DNA of 9,020 bases from an uncultured Rhodospirillales bacterium (GCA_903844785.1 CAIMVB010000141.1:1-9020), one strand, 5' to 3'; numbered from the stretch's first letter, positions 1-6,303 are shown. Numbers and translations: made by a program. The notes: generated by a model from the letters alone, not told the origin.

Positions 1-1
1 G

Positions 2-595
2 ATCATGGGCTTCCCCGGCGCGCCCTTTGCCAATGTGCCGGAATTGGTCGCTGCGGCGCGGGCCAATCCTGGGAAATTCTCCTATTCCTCCTCCGGCATT
101 GGCAATCCGCAGCATCTGGCTGGGGAATTATTTAATTACGTGGCCAAGGTCGATACCTTGCATGTGCCCTATCGCGGTTCTGGTCCCGCCGTTTTGGATA
201 TTGCAGCCGGGCAGGTGCAATTCGGCTACAATTCGCTCGCCTCCGGCCTGTCGCTCATTCGGGAAGGGCGCATCCGCGCCATCGGCGTCACATCGCGTGA
301 CCGTATGGCACAATTGCCTGATGTCGCTTCCGTTTCGGAATTCGCCCCTATGGCGAATTATGAACTCGTCAATTTCTTCGGCCTTTTCGCACCAAGTGGC
401 GTACCAGCACCCATCATGCAGAAGCTTCATGGTATTGTCCTGAACGCGATGCGTGAGCCTGTCCTGCGCGCGCGCTTTGAAGAACAGGGGCTGCAGGTGC
501 AAGGCTTCAGCTTGGAAGAAAGCCAGCGCTTCATGGTGACGGAAAGCGAAAAGCTTGGCCGCATCGTGAACGAAGCGAAGATCACCGCTGAATGA
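2..595 (+). CDS. Bug/TctC-family periplasmic substrate-binding protein (5' partial)
   Basis: This is the C-terminal two thirds of a tripartite tricarboxylate transporter (TTT) receptor of the Bug/TctC family. These extracytoplasmic proteins bind a small organic acid in the periplasm and hand it to TctA/TctB-type membrane partners. The frame is open to the left edge, so the true start and signal peptide lie outside the window; about 195 residues are visible against roughly 320 for the family. Family landmarks are visible in order: a LVAAARANPGKFSY segment, SSSGIGNPQHLAGELF, the HVPYRGSGPAVLDIAAGQV stretch, RAIGVTSRDRMAQLPDV, a FFGLFAPSGVP segment and a C-terminal helix ending ITAE. The stop codon overlaps the ATG of the next gene (ATGA), which indicates co-transcription and translational coupling. 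No membrane partner is visible, and many Bug receptors are orphans. The ligand cannot be read from the sequence; the dehydrogenase next door suggests a sugar acid, which is inference. Confidence 0.92.
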   Translation: MMGFPGAPFANVPELVAAARANPGKFSYSSSGIGNPQHLAGELFNYVAKVDTLHVPYRGSGPAVLDIAAGQVQFGYNSLASGLSLIREGRIRAIGVTSRDRMAQLPDVASVSEFAPMANYELVNFFGLFAPSGVPAPIMQKLHGIVLNAMREPVLRARFEEQGLQVQGFSLEESQRFMVTESEKLGRIVNEAKITAE

Positions 596-1425
596 ATGCG
601 CCCCTGGCCAAATGGCACCGCCTGCTGATCACTGGCGCAGCAGGCGAAATCGGCAGTGTCATCCGCCCTGCTCTAGCCGATACGGCGGAAGCGCTCCGCC
701 TGCTTGACCAGCGCCCGATCACAAATCCGGCTGGCGCGGAGGCCTTGGTCGGCGACATCACTGATGCCGGCTTTCTTGATCACGCCATGGCGGGGGTTGA
801 TTGCGTTTTTCATCTGGCCGGCATTCCGCGCGAAACCGGTGGATCGCCGGATGAAATCCTGCACAGCAATGTCATCGGCACGCATGGCGTTTTCGCCGCC
901 GCGCGCAAGCATGGCGTCAGGCGCTTCATTTTTGCGTCCAGCAATCATGTGATCGGCTTTTACCCGGCCGAGGCCGATGTCGGCCCGGATGTGCCGTCGC
1001 GCCCAAGCGGCTTCTACGGGGCGAGTAAAGCCTATGGCGAGGCATTGGGCCGCTTGCATGCGGATAAGTTTGGTATGGAGGTCGCCTGCCTCCGGATCGG
1101 GGCCTTCCGGGCAGAACCGGGCAATGCGCGCGAATTGGGCGCCTGGATCAGCCATGGCGATATGGCTGCACTTGCCAAGGCGGTGGTCCAAGCGCCGCGC
1201 TTTCACTTCCTGGTGCTCTACGGCGTTTCAGCCAATAGCCGCGCCAAATGGGGCGGGGATGCAGCAGCACGCGCCCATATCGGCTATGTGCCGCGTGACA
1301 ATGCAGAAAATTGGGCAGCCACCCTTGCCGGCAAGACCGCCACACCAGGCAGCCCTGCCGCGCTATTTCACGGCGGTAGTGTCTGCGAGATTGGCTTCAC
1401 CGGCGATCCGGGGCGGATCGCCTGA
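592..1425 (+). CDS. NAD-dependent epimerase/dehydratase family protein, uronate dehydrogenase-like
   Basis: A 277-residue extended short-chain dehydrogenase that most resembles uronate dehydrogenase, which oxidises D-glucuronate or D-galacturonate to the aldarolactone with NAD+ in the cytoplasm. Visible features are the Rossmann motif GAAGEIG (residues 15-21), an HLAGIPRE segment (74-81), FASSNHVIGFYP (114-125), GPDVPSRPSG (131-140) and the catalytic pair Y142/K146 in YGASK. Further on are EPGNAR (175-180), WISHGDM (185-191), HIGYVPRDNAE (229-239) and a final FHGG. By remembered alignment with the Agrobacterium enzyme, most active-site positions are kept, but a Ser after HLGGI is Pro79 here and the Ser of RIGSC is Ala171. 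The start at 592 overlaps the Bug gene's stop (ATGA); there is no good ribosome site of its own, so coupling is likely. Family membership is secure, but the exact substrate is not; it may be another sugar acid or lactone. Confidence 0.8.
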   Translation: MNAPLAKWHRLLITGAAGEIGSVIRPALADTAEALRLLDQRPITNPAGAEALVGDITDAGFLDHAMAGVDCVFHLAGIPRETGGSPDEILHSNVIGTHGVFAAARKHGVRRFIFASSNHVIGFYPAEADVGPDVPSRPSGFYGASKAYGEALGRLHADKFGMEVACLRIGAFRAEPGNARELGAWISHGDMAALAKAVVQAPRFHFLVLYGVSANSRAKWGGDAAARAHIGYVPRDNAENWAATLAGKTATPGSPAALFHGGSVCEIGFTGDPGRIA

Positions 1426-1442
1426 AGCCGACCCCGCCCTTA

Positions 1443-1898
1443 TCAATTCGGCCGCGTGAACGCCTGCCGCGCGAGCAGCTTCCAACCATCCGGCTGCTTC
1501 TTCCAGACTTGGAGAATGCCGATATTCACCGGGTTCACGCGGCCATTGCTTTCTGATTCACCGCGCAGCACATGGCGCACAATGGCGTCATCGCCCACCA
1601 CATCAATGGTCTGATCCGAAACATTCATGGACCGGAAGATCGAGGTCTTATTCGCCAGCGGATCAATGAATTGCTGGCGGTTTTCGATCCGCCCAGCCGA
1701 ATGGCCGTAGCTGAGCCTTTCATGCGTCACGGCCATCAACCCGGCCCGGTCCCCGGCCAGCATGGCCTTGGTCAGTGCCTCCACCGCAGCGGCCACGGCG
1801 GCAGCATCGCTGCCCTGAGCCTGGGTCGGCAGAGCGGCCAAGGGGGATAGGGCCAGGGCAGCCCCGGCCAGCGCCATATGGCGACGATTCATGGTCAT
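1443..1898 (-). CDS. Exported NTF2-like (DUF4440-type) protein, function unknown
   Basis: A 151-residue protein with an N-terminal export signal and an NTF2-like/SnoaL-type fold. The start at 1898 (MTMNRRHMALAG) is chosen because GGAGG lies 7 nt upstream; the open frame runs further up but without support. Residues 4-27 form a signal with twin arginines (R5-R6) ahead of an Ala/Leu core and a probable cleavage after TQA. This could be a Tat signal, although the full consensus is not met. The mature part starts with a helix (VAAAVEALTKAMLAGDRAGL) typical of DUF4440. Then come LSYGHSAGRIENRQQF, a VVGDDAIVRHVLRG strand pair, and ILQVWKKQPDGWKLLARQAF, the characteristic last two strands. The gene is convergent with the dehydrogenase (17-bp gap) and divergent from pntAA. 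NTF2-like folds serve as enzymes, binding proteins or scaffolds, so no function is assigned; I see no clear catalytic set. Confidence 0.8.
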   Translation of the reverse strand: MTMNRRHMALAGAALALSPLAALPTQAQGSDAAAVAAAVEALTKAMLAGDRAGLMAVTHERLSYGHSAGRIENRQQFIDPLANKTSIFRSMNVSDQTIDVVGDDAIVRHVLRGESESNGRVNPVNIGILQVWKKQPDGWKLLARQAFTRPN

Positions 1899-1905
1899 AG
1901 CTTTT

Positions 1906-1910
1906 CCTCC
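1906..1910 (-). promoter_or_regulatory. Shine-Dalgarno site of the NTF2-like gene
   Basis: On the minus strand this reads GGAGG, followed by a 7-nt spacer (AAAAGCT) and ATG at 1898. It decides the start between two ATGs two codons apart (1898 and 1892), favouring 1898. It sits 2 nt downstream of a small perfect hairpin (1913-1928). Confidence 0.75.
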
Positions 1911-1912
1911 CG

Positions 1913-1928
1913 CTGCGGTTATCCGCAG
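1913..1928. repeat. Perfect 6-bp inverted repeat upstream of the NTF2-like gene
   Basis: CTGCGG-TTAT-CCGCAG. On the minus-strand transcript it can fold into a 6-bp hairpin with a 4-nt loop that ends two bases before the GGAGG ribosome site. As DNA it could equally be a small operator. The function is unknown. Confidence 0.5.
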
Positions 1929-2037
1929 TTCGAGGATAAGTCTGGAACTCCTCGCACCGCCAAGCAAGCCCAGTCCCAGCCTATTTTTTGGGCAAAACCT
2001 TGCAATTTCACCGATCGACCCCTTTTGAAGCGGACAA

Positions 2038-2105
2038 GTCCGGGTGGACACCCGGGCGCTGCGCCTGTAGTGCGGCGCAACATCCGATCCTTTGGGGGTA
2101 TCCCA
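2038..2105 (+). promoter_or_regulatory. Hairpin-rich leader directly upstream of pntAA
   Basis: Three potential stem-loops follow one another just before the pntAA start. The first spans 2038-2057 (GTCCGGGT, loop GGAC, ACCCGGGC, with one G-T pair); its core is a near-perfect DNA palindrome. The second is TGCGCC (2060-2065) paired with GGCGCA (2074-2079) across an 8-nt loop. The third is TGGG (2093-2096) paired with CCCA (2102-2105), which would tie up part of the G5 ribosome-binding run. The pairings are read directly from the sequence. That they act as a regulatory leader or operator is inference, and it depends on where transcription starts. I do not recognise a known riboswitch class. Confidence 0.4.
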
Positions 2106-2107
2106 TT

Positions 2108-3265
2108 ATGAAAGTGGCCGTTCTTAAGGAACGCCGGGGCGGGGAGACGCGGGTCGCCGCGACACCCGAGACCGTTAAAAAGCTTATCGCCTTGGGCTGC
2201 GCCCTGACGGTTGAAGCGGGCGCGGGCATGGCCTCGGGCCTGACTGATGCCGCCTATGCCGAAGCCGGGGCAAGCATCGCTGCCGATGCCGCCGCCGCAC
2301 TGGCTGGTGCGCAAATCGTGCTGAAGGTGCGCGCCCCCTTGGCTGCCGGGGAAGGCGCGGTAGATGAGCTTGCGCTGATCCAGCGCGGCGCTTTGCTGAT
2401 CGCGACCCTGGGTGCCGATGCCGATGCTGCTGCGCGCTATGCGGCAGCGGGCATTGATGCCTGTGCCATGGAGTTGCTGCCGCGCATCACCCGCGCGCAA
2501 TCCATGGATGTGCTGTCTTCCCAGGCGAACCTGGCGGGCTACCGCGCCGTGGTGGAAGGCGCGACTTCCTATGACAAGGGCTTCCCGATGATGATGACGG
2601 CTGCCGGCACCGTGCCTGCGGCCAATGCCTTCATCATGGGTGCCGGCGTTGCCGGGTTGCAGGCCATTGCAACCGCGCGCCGCCTTGGGGGCCGTGTTTC
2701 GGCGACCGATGTGCGCCCCGCCGCCAAGGAAGAAATCAAATCCCTCGGCGCCAGCTTCGTCGGTTACGAGGATGAGGAAAGCAAGGCCGCGCAAACCTCG
2801 GGCGGCTATGCGAAGCAGCTTTCCGCCGCCTTCTACGCCAAGCAGGCGGAAGTGGTGGCAGCGCATATCGCGAAGCAGGATGTTGTTGTCTGCACCGCGC
2901 TCGTGCAGGGCCGCCGCGCGCCCATCCTGGTGACGGCGGAAATGGTTGCCGCCATGAAGCCCGGTTCCGTGATTGTGGATATCGCATCCGACGCGGGCGG
3001 GAATTGCGCGCTGACCAAGCCCGGCGAGCTTTTCGTCACCGAAAATGGCGTAAAGATTCTGGGCTTTACCAATTGGCCCGGGCGCATTCCAGCAGCGGCT
3101 TCCGCGCTTTATGCGCGCAATCTGCTGACCTTCCTGACCACCTTCTGGGATAAGGACGCCAAGGCGCCCAAGCTTTCGGAAGAAGATGAGATTGTGAAGG
3201 GTGTTGCGCTGACGCGCGGCGGGGCCGTGGTGCACCCGCAAATGAAGCCGGCCCAGGCAGGCTAA
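2108..3265 (+). CDS. pntAA: Re/Si-specific NAD(P)+ transhydrogenase subunit alpha-1 (NAD(H)-binding domain I)
   Basis: Soluble NAD(H)-binding domain I of proton-translocating transhydrogenase. It binds NADH on the cytoplasmic face and passes hydride to NADP+ on domain III of PntB. The product is 385 residues, close to the R. rubrum split subunit (about 384). The start at 2108 ([20 protein letters not shown]) matches the conserved family N-terminus; the open frame extends 40 codons further upstream but that part looks non-coding. Visible features are a segment with R126, Q131, D134 and S137 (the RQD loop contacting the nicotinamide), [31 protein letters not shown] and the dinucleotide motif GAGVAG (178-183). 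Further on are [11 protein letters not shown], the mobile-loop region around GGYAKQ, and [17 protein letters not shown]. It lacks membrane segments, confirming the split alpha arrangement. It is the first gene of a three-gene operon; the ribosome site of pntAB overlaps its stop codon. Confidence 0.97.
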   Translation: MKVAVLKERRGGETRVAATPETVKKLIALGCALTVEAGAGMASGLTDAAYAEAGASIAADAAAALAGAQIVLKVRAPLAAGEGAVDELALIQRGALLIATLGADADAAARYAAAGIDACAMELLPRITRAQSMDVLSSQANLAGYRAVVEGATSYDKGFPMMMTAAGTVPAANAFIMGAGVAGLQAIATARRLGGRVSATDVRPAAKEEIKSLGASFVGYEDEESKAAQTSGGYAKQLSAAFYAKQAEVVAAHIAKQDVVVCTALVQGRRAPILVTAEMVAAMKPGSVIVDIASDAGGNCALTKPGELFVTENGVKILGFTNWPGRIPAAASALYARNLLTFLTTFWDKDAKAPKLSEEDEIVKGVALTRGGAVVHPQMKPAQAG

Positions 3266-3276
3266 GGAGAATTCGG

Positions 3277-3672
3277 ATGAACGCGACCGAACTCGCCAAT
3301 CAGGCGGCCAGCACGGCGCAGCGTGCGCTGGAATTGGCGGAACAGGCCCGCCGTGCGGCGGAAGCCGTGGCGCCGGTGGCTGCGGCGGCTGAGCCGTTTT
3401 TGTATCTGCTGACGATCTTCTTGCTCGCCTGCTTCGTCGGCTATCACGTGGTGTGGAACGTGACGCCTGCGCTGCATTCGCCGCTGATGGGCGTGACCAA
3501 TGCCATCTCCTCGGTGATTGTGGTCGGCGCTATCCTCGCCGCCGGCACTGCCGATGGCTGGGTTGCGCGTATCTTCGGCTTCATCGGCGTGACGCTGGCT
3601 GCCGTGAATATCTTTGGCGGCTTCATGGTGACGCGACGAATGCTTGCCATGTTCAAGAAGAAGGGGAGCTAA
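3277..3672 (+). CDS. pntAB: Transhydrogenase subunit alpha-2 (membrane domain II, N-terminal part)
   Basis: Small membrane subunit of the transhydrogenase, supplying the first helices of the proton-conducting domain II. It has 131 residues. The start is fixed by AAGGAGA at 3264-3270, 6 nt upstream, which overlaps the pntAA stop codon. Residues 1-38 form an Ala-, Glu- and Gln-rich, probably amphipathic helix with no counterpart in the catalytic domains. Then come three hydrophobic segments: about 41-60 ([20 protein letters not shown]), 70-90 ([20 protein letters not shown]) and 96-118 ([21 protein letters not shown]). The protein ends in a basic tail, [12 protein letters not shown]. The [20 protein letters not shown] stretch is diagnostic for the family. 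Three helices here match the R. rubrum-type split enzyme, in contrast to four in the fused E. coli alpha subunit. Confidence 0.95.
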   Translation: MNATELANQAASTAQRALELAEQARRAAEAVAPVAAAAEPFLYLLTIFLLACFVGYHVVWNVTPALHSPLMGVTNAISSVIVVGAILAAGTADGWVARIFGFIGVTLAAVNIFGGFMVTRRMLAMFKKKGS

Positions 3673-3676
3673 TCCA

Positions 3677-5083
3677 ATGGCGACCACTCTTCTCACATTG
3701 GCGTATCTGGTTGCATCCGTGCTGTTCATTCTGGCCTTGCGCGGGTTGAGCCATCCGGAAACCAGCCGCCAGGGCAATATGTTCGGCATGATCGGTATGG
3801 CGGTTGCCATTGTGGCGACGCTGTTGAAACCGGGCATGGATATCGCGGGCATTGGCCTGGTGATTGCGGGCCTGGCCATTGGTGGCGGCATCGGCACCAT
3901 TGTGGCGCAGCGGATTCAAATGACGTCGCTCCCGCAGCTGGTCGCAGCCTTCCATTCGCTGGTGGGCTTGGCAGCCGTATTCGTGGCGGCGGCGGCGTTT
4001 TATGCGCCAGAGAGCTTCGGCATCGGCGTGCGCGGCAATATCAAAGGCGCGTCTTTGGTTGAAATGTCGCTGGGTCTTGCGATTGGCGCCATCACCTTCT
4101 CGGGCTCTGTGATTGCCTTCGCCAAACTTGATGGCCGGATGTCTGGCGCGCCCATCATGTTCAAGGGTCAGCATATGCTGAACCTGGGGCTTGGCATTTT
4201 GCTGGCGCTGCTGGTGGTGCTTTTCGTGATTACCGGCAGTGATGTGCTGTTCTGGATGATTGCGATCCTGTCTTTGGTGCTGGGCTTCCTGCTGATCATC
4301 CCGATTGGCGGGGCGGATATGCCCGTGGTGGTTTCCATGCTGAACAGCTATTCCGGCTGGGCGGCGGCGGGCATTGGTTTCACTATCGGCAATTTGCTGC
4401 TGATTGTGACCGGCGCGCTGGTGGGTGCTTCTGGTGCCATCCTGTCCTACATCATGTGTAAGGGCATGAACCGCAGCATCATCAATGTGCTTCTGGGCGG
4501 CTTTGGTTCTGAAGGCGGCGCGGCGGCGGCTGACGGTGCGGCGGCGGATCGCCCGCCGGTCAAGGCCGGCAGCCCGGAAGATGCGGCCTATATGATGAAG
4601 AATGCGCAGAAGATCATCGTGGTGCCTGGCTATGGCATGGCGGTGGCGCAGGCGCAGCAGGTGCTGCGTGAAATGGCCGATCTGCTCAAGAAGGAAGGCG
4701 CTGAAATCAAATACGCCATCCATCCTGTCGCGGGGCGCATGCCCGGCCATATGAACGTGCTGCTGGCCGAAGCCAATGTGCCTTATGATGAGGTGTTTGA
4801 GCTTGAGGAGATCAACCCCGAATTCGCCGATGCCGATGTGGCCTTTGTGATCGGGGCGAATGACGTGACCAACCCGGCGGCGAAGACCGATAAATCATCC
4901 GCGATTTACGGTATGCCAATCCTGGATGTGGAACGCGCCAAGACAGTGTTCTTCATCAAGCGCGGCATGGCGAGCGGTTATGCCGGCGTGGATAATGAGT
5001 TGTTCTTCCGCCCGAATACCATGATGCTGTTCGGTGACGCGAAGAAGGTCACGCAGGAAATCGTGCAGGCCTTGCAGCGCTGA
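3677..5083 (+). CDS. pntB: Transhydrogenase subunit beta (membrane domain II and NADP(H)-binding domain III)
   Basis: Beta subunit carrying the rest of the proton channel and the NADP(H) site; the complex uses proton entry to drive NADPH formation from NADH. The product is 468 residues, near the family norm of about 460. The start at 3677 follows AAGGGGAG (3661-3668); the 11 upstream in-frame codons fall inside pntAB and are rejected. Residues 1-272 hold about nine hydrophobic segments, with the LRGLSHPETSRQGN signature (21-34). His93 in AFHSLVGLAA and Asn223 in SMLNSYSGWAA are equivalent to the E. coli proton-path residues. A flexible Ala/Gly linker (274-300) leads to domain III, with the NADP motif GYGMAV (318-323), AGRMPGHMNVLLAEA, GANDVTNPAA including D396, and FFIKRGMASGYAGVDN. 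Last gene of the operon, followed directly by a terminator. Confidence 0.97.
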   Translation: MATTLLTLAYLVASVLFILALRGLSHPETSRQGNMFGMIGMAVAIVATLLKPGMDIAGIGLVIAGLAIGGGIGTIVAQRIQMTSLPQLVAAFHSLVGLAAVFVAAAAFYAPESFGIGVRGNIKGASLVEMSLGLAIGAITFSGSVIAFAKLDGRMSGAPIMFKGQHMLNLGLGILLALLVVLFVITGSDVLFWMIAILSLVLGFLLIIPIGGADMPVVVSMLNSYSGWAAAGIGFTIGNLLLIVTGALVGASGAILSYIMCKGMNRSIINVLLGGFGSEGGAAAADGAAADRPPVKAGSPEDAAYMMKNAQKIIVVPGYGMAVAQAQQVLREMADLLKKEGAEIKYAIHPVAGRMPGHMNVLLAEANVPYDEVFELEEINPEFADADVAFVIGANDVTNPAAKTDKSSAIYGMPILDVERAKTVFFIKRGMASGYAGVDNELFFRPNTMMLFGDAKKVTQEIVQALQR

Positions 5084-5101
5084 ACAAGGCGCTGCCCAGA
5101 C

Positions 5102-5136
5102 AACCCCGGCCCGCGCGCGCGTGCCGGGGTTTTTTT
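5102..5136 (+). terminator. Rho-independent terminator of the pnt operon
   Basis: The 9-bp stem AACCCCGGC (5102-5110) pairs with GCCGGGGTT (5123-5131). The 12-nt loop is an alternating CG tract that can pair further within itself. A run of seven T follows (5130-5136). It lies 18 nt after the pntB stop. Its last T residues form part of the stop codon of the convergent trmJ. On the opposite strand the hairpin is followed by TTGTCT, so it would be a weaker terminator for trmJ transcripts. Confidence 0.92.
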
Positions 5137-5959
5137 AATCCTCGTCCCAGGGTGCTTTCACATCATCGCGCGGCGGGCGGCCACGCTTCATGCGCCCGCG
5201 CGACAATTCCGTGACCACGCCATGCAGGGTGCGGAGTTCCTGTTCCGTTACCTCGCCGCGCTGGAACCAATGGCGCAGATTGCGCACCATGCCGGGGCGC
5301 TTTTCCTGATTGTCGAGAAAGCCCGAAGCATCCAATTCGGCAATCAGCCTTCCCAAGAATATGTCCAATTCGCCCTTGGTCGCGACATGGGTTTCATTGG
5401 TCATGAGGTAGCGTGGCGGCGTTGCCTCGGCGGCCATCCACCATTCATAGGCCAGGATCATCACGGCCTGGGCAAGGTTCAGCGAATTATGCTCGGGGTT
5501 CAGCGGGTAGCGGACAAGTGTGTCGGCGCGCGCGAGGTCCTCGGCTTCCAGCCCTGCCCTTTCGGGGCCGAATAGCACGGCGACGCGCTGGCCCTTGGCA
5601 TTGATGGCGCGCAAGTCTTCCGCTGCCGCGCGGGCATCACGCACCGGGATCACCACATGGCGCGGGCGCGGGCAGGTGGCCAAGACGCGATGGCAGTCCG
5701 CCAAGGCAGCATCCAGCGTATCAAAAACCTGCGCGGCATGGATGATGGGATCAGCGCCGGAAGCGGCAGGCAGTGCATCCGGCTGCGGCCAGCCATCGCG
5801 CGGGGCCACGATACGCAAATGAAACAGGCCGCCATTGGCCATGGCGCGGGCGGTGCTACCGATATTGCGCGCCATTTGCGGGCGCACCAACACGATGATC
5901 GGGCTTTCACCCGGGGGCGGCGTCAGTGGCGCCCCCCCTTCCCCGCGCCCGCCTGTCAT
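5135..5959 (-). CDS. trmJ: SpoU-family tRNA (cytidine/uridine-2'-O)-methyltransferase, TrmJ type
   Basis: Transfers a methyl group from S-adenosylmethionine to the ribose 2'-OH of tRNA, by family at position 32 in the anticodon loop. The product is 274 residues against about 245 in E. coli. All three SPOUT motifs are visible. Motif 1 is VRPQMARNIGSTARAMANGG (25-44), with the probable catalytic Arg38. Motif 2 is VLFGPERAGL (128-137). Motif 3 is NPEHNSLNLAQAV (154-166), which builds the knot around the cofactor. The C-terminal region with LRHWFQRGEVTEQELRTLHG is the helical dimer part typical of TrmJ/LasT proteins. It ends in a basic then acidic tail. The first 19 residues are low-complexity Gly/Pro and include a G7 tract. 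The ATG overlaps the stop of the upstream DUF305 gene (ATGA), and there is no clear ribosome site of its own. Target nucleotide specificity is inferred from the family. Confidence 0.93.
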   Translation of the reverse strand: MTGGRGEGGAPLTPPPGESPIIVLVRPQMARNIGSTARAMANGGLFHLRIVAPRDGWPQPDALPAASGADPIIHAAQVFDTLDAALADCHRVLATCPRPRHVVIPVRDARAAAEDLRAINAKGQRVAVLFGPERAGLEAEDLARADTLVRYPLNPEHNSLNLAQAVMILAYEWWMAAEATPPRYLMTNETHVATKGELDIFLGRLIAELDASGFLDNQEKRPGMVRNLRHWFQRGEVTEQELRTLHGVVTELSRGRMKRGRPPRDDVKAPWDED

Positions 5960-6303
5960 CGCGCCAGAAAAGCCCTGAGTTGAGCAATCTCGGCTTCCTG
6001 CGCGGCGATGATGGATTCCGCCAGGCGCTTCATTTCTGGATCCTTGCCATGGCGCAGCACCACGCGCGCCATGTCTATCGCACCCTGGTGATGCGGGATC
6101 ATGCCGGCGGCAAAATCGCGGTCCGCATCGCCAGTGAAGCGGATATTCATGTCACGGTGCATCTTGTCATTCGCGGCACGAAATTCGCGCGTGGTGGCGG
6201 GTTCATTCGCGCTGTGGCGCGTGCCATGGCCTTGATGGCCCTGTTGGGCCAGAGCAGGCAAAGCAAAGGCTGCGAAGGCAAGGCAAAAGGCGATGCGTTT
6301 CAT
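5956..6303 (-). CDS. DUF305 family exported Met/His-rich protein
   Basis: A 115-residue secreted protein of the DUF305 family, a ferritin-like helical fold. The cyanobacterial copper protein CopM, as I recall it, belongs to this family, so metal binding is a reasonable but unproven guess. Residues 1-20 (MKRIAFCLAFAAFALPALAQ) form a clear Sec signal peptide, with cleavage after ALA. The mature N-terminus is His-rich (H23, H26, H30). The core carries the MHRDM motif (48-52), DRDFAAGMIPHHQGAIDMA (61-79) and GKDPEMKRLAESII (86-99), with a final AQEAEIAQLRAFL helix. ATG 6303 is the only plausible start; the preceding bases read ACCTCCTT rather than a ribosome site. It lies 60 bp after cysS and overlaps trmJ by 4 bp, so it is probably co-transcribed with tRNA genes although its product acts outside the cytoplasm. 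Confidence 0.9.
   Translation of the reverse strand: MKRIAFCLAFAAFALPALAQQGHQGHGTRHSANEPATTREFRAANDKMHRDMNIRFTGDADRDFAAGMIPHHQGAIDMARVVLRHGKDPEMKRLAESIIAAQEAEIAQLRAFLAR

Larger units (their letters stand above)
1899..2107. promoter_or_regulatory. Divergent intergenic region between the NTF2-like gene and pntAA
   Basis: A 209-bp stretch between two divergent starts must carry the promoters for both. I see no convincing sigma-70 pair. The best rightward candidate is TTGCAA (2000-2005), then 17 nt, then TTTTGA (2023-2028), which is weak. A leftward candidate on the minus strand is TTGGCG, 18 nt, TTATCC, also weak. The region is rich in short inverted repeats: CTGCGG-TTAT-CCGCAG (1913-1928), CCGGGTG-GA-CACCCGG (2040-2055) and TGCGCC-8 nt-GGCGCA (2060-2079). 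A G5 run at 2094-2098, 9 nt before the pntAA ATG, is the likely ribosome site. No coding sequence is supported here; the open frames that extend in from both genes lack family homology. Confidence 0.6.

Noticed and set aside
1410..1440. GGGCGG...CCGCCC as a terminator between the dehydrogenase and the NTF2-like gene
   Set aside because: Only a 6-bp stem with a long loop and no T-run, and the first arm lies in the coding end; not convincing.
1899..2051. 51-codon N-terminal extension of the NTF2-like gene
   Set aside because: It would bury the signal peptide internally, and a GGAGG site is correctly spaced from the ATG at 1898.
1988..2107. 40-codon N-terminal extension of pntAA
   Set aside because: The conserved family N-terminus begins at MKVAVLKE (2108). 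The extension reads as translated leader DNA and contains the hairpins.
1919..3241. 440-codon open frame antisense to pntAA
   Set aside because: It lies opposite a fully conserved gene. Its product is rich in Arg, His and Gly with no family motifs, as expected from the antisense frame of GC-rich codons.
3653..4750. 365-codon His/Arg/Gln-rich open frame antisense to pntB
   Set aside because: The composition is what the antisense of Ala/Gly/Met/Val-rich membrane protein codons gives. There is no domain, and pntB is intact on the other strand.
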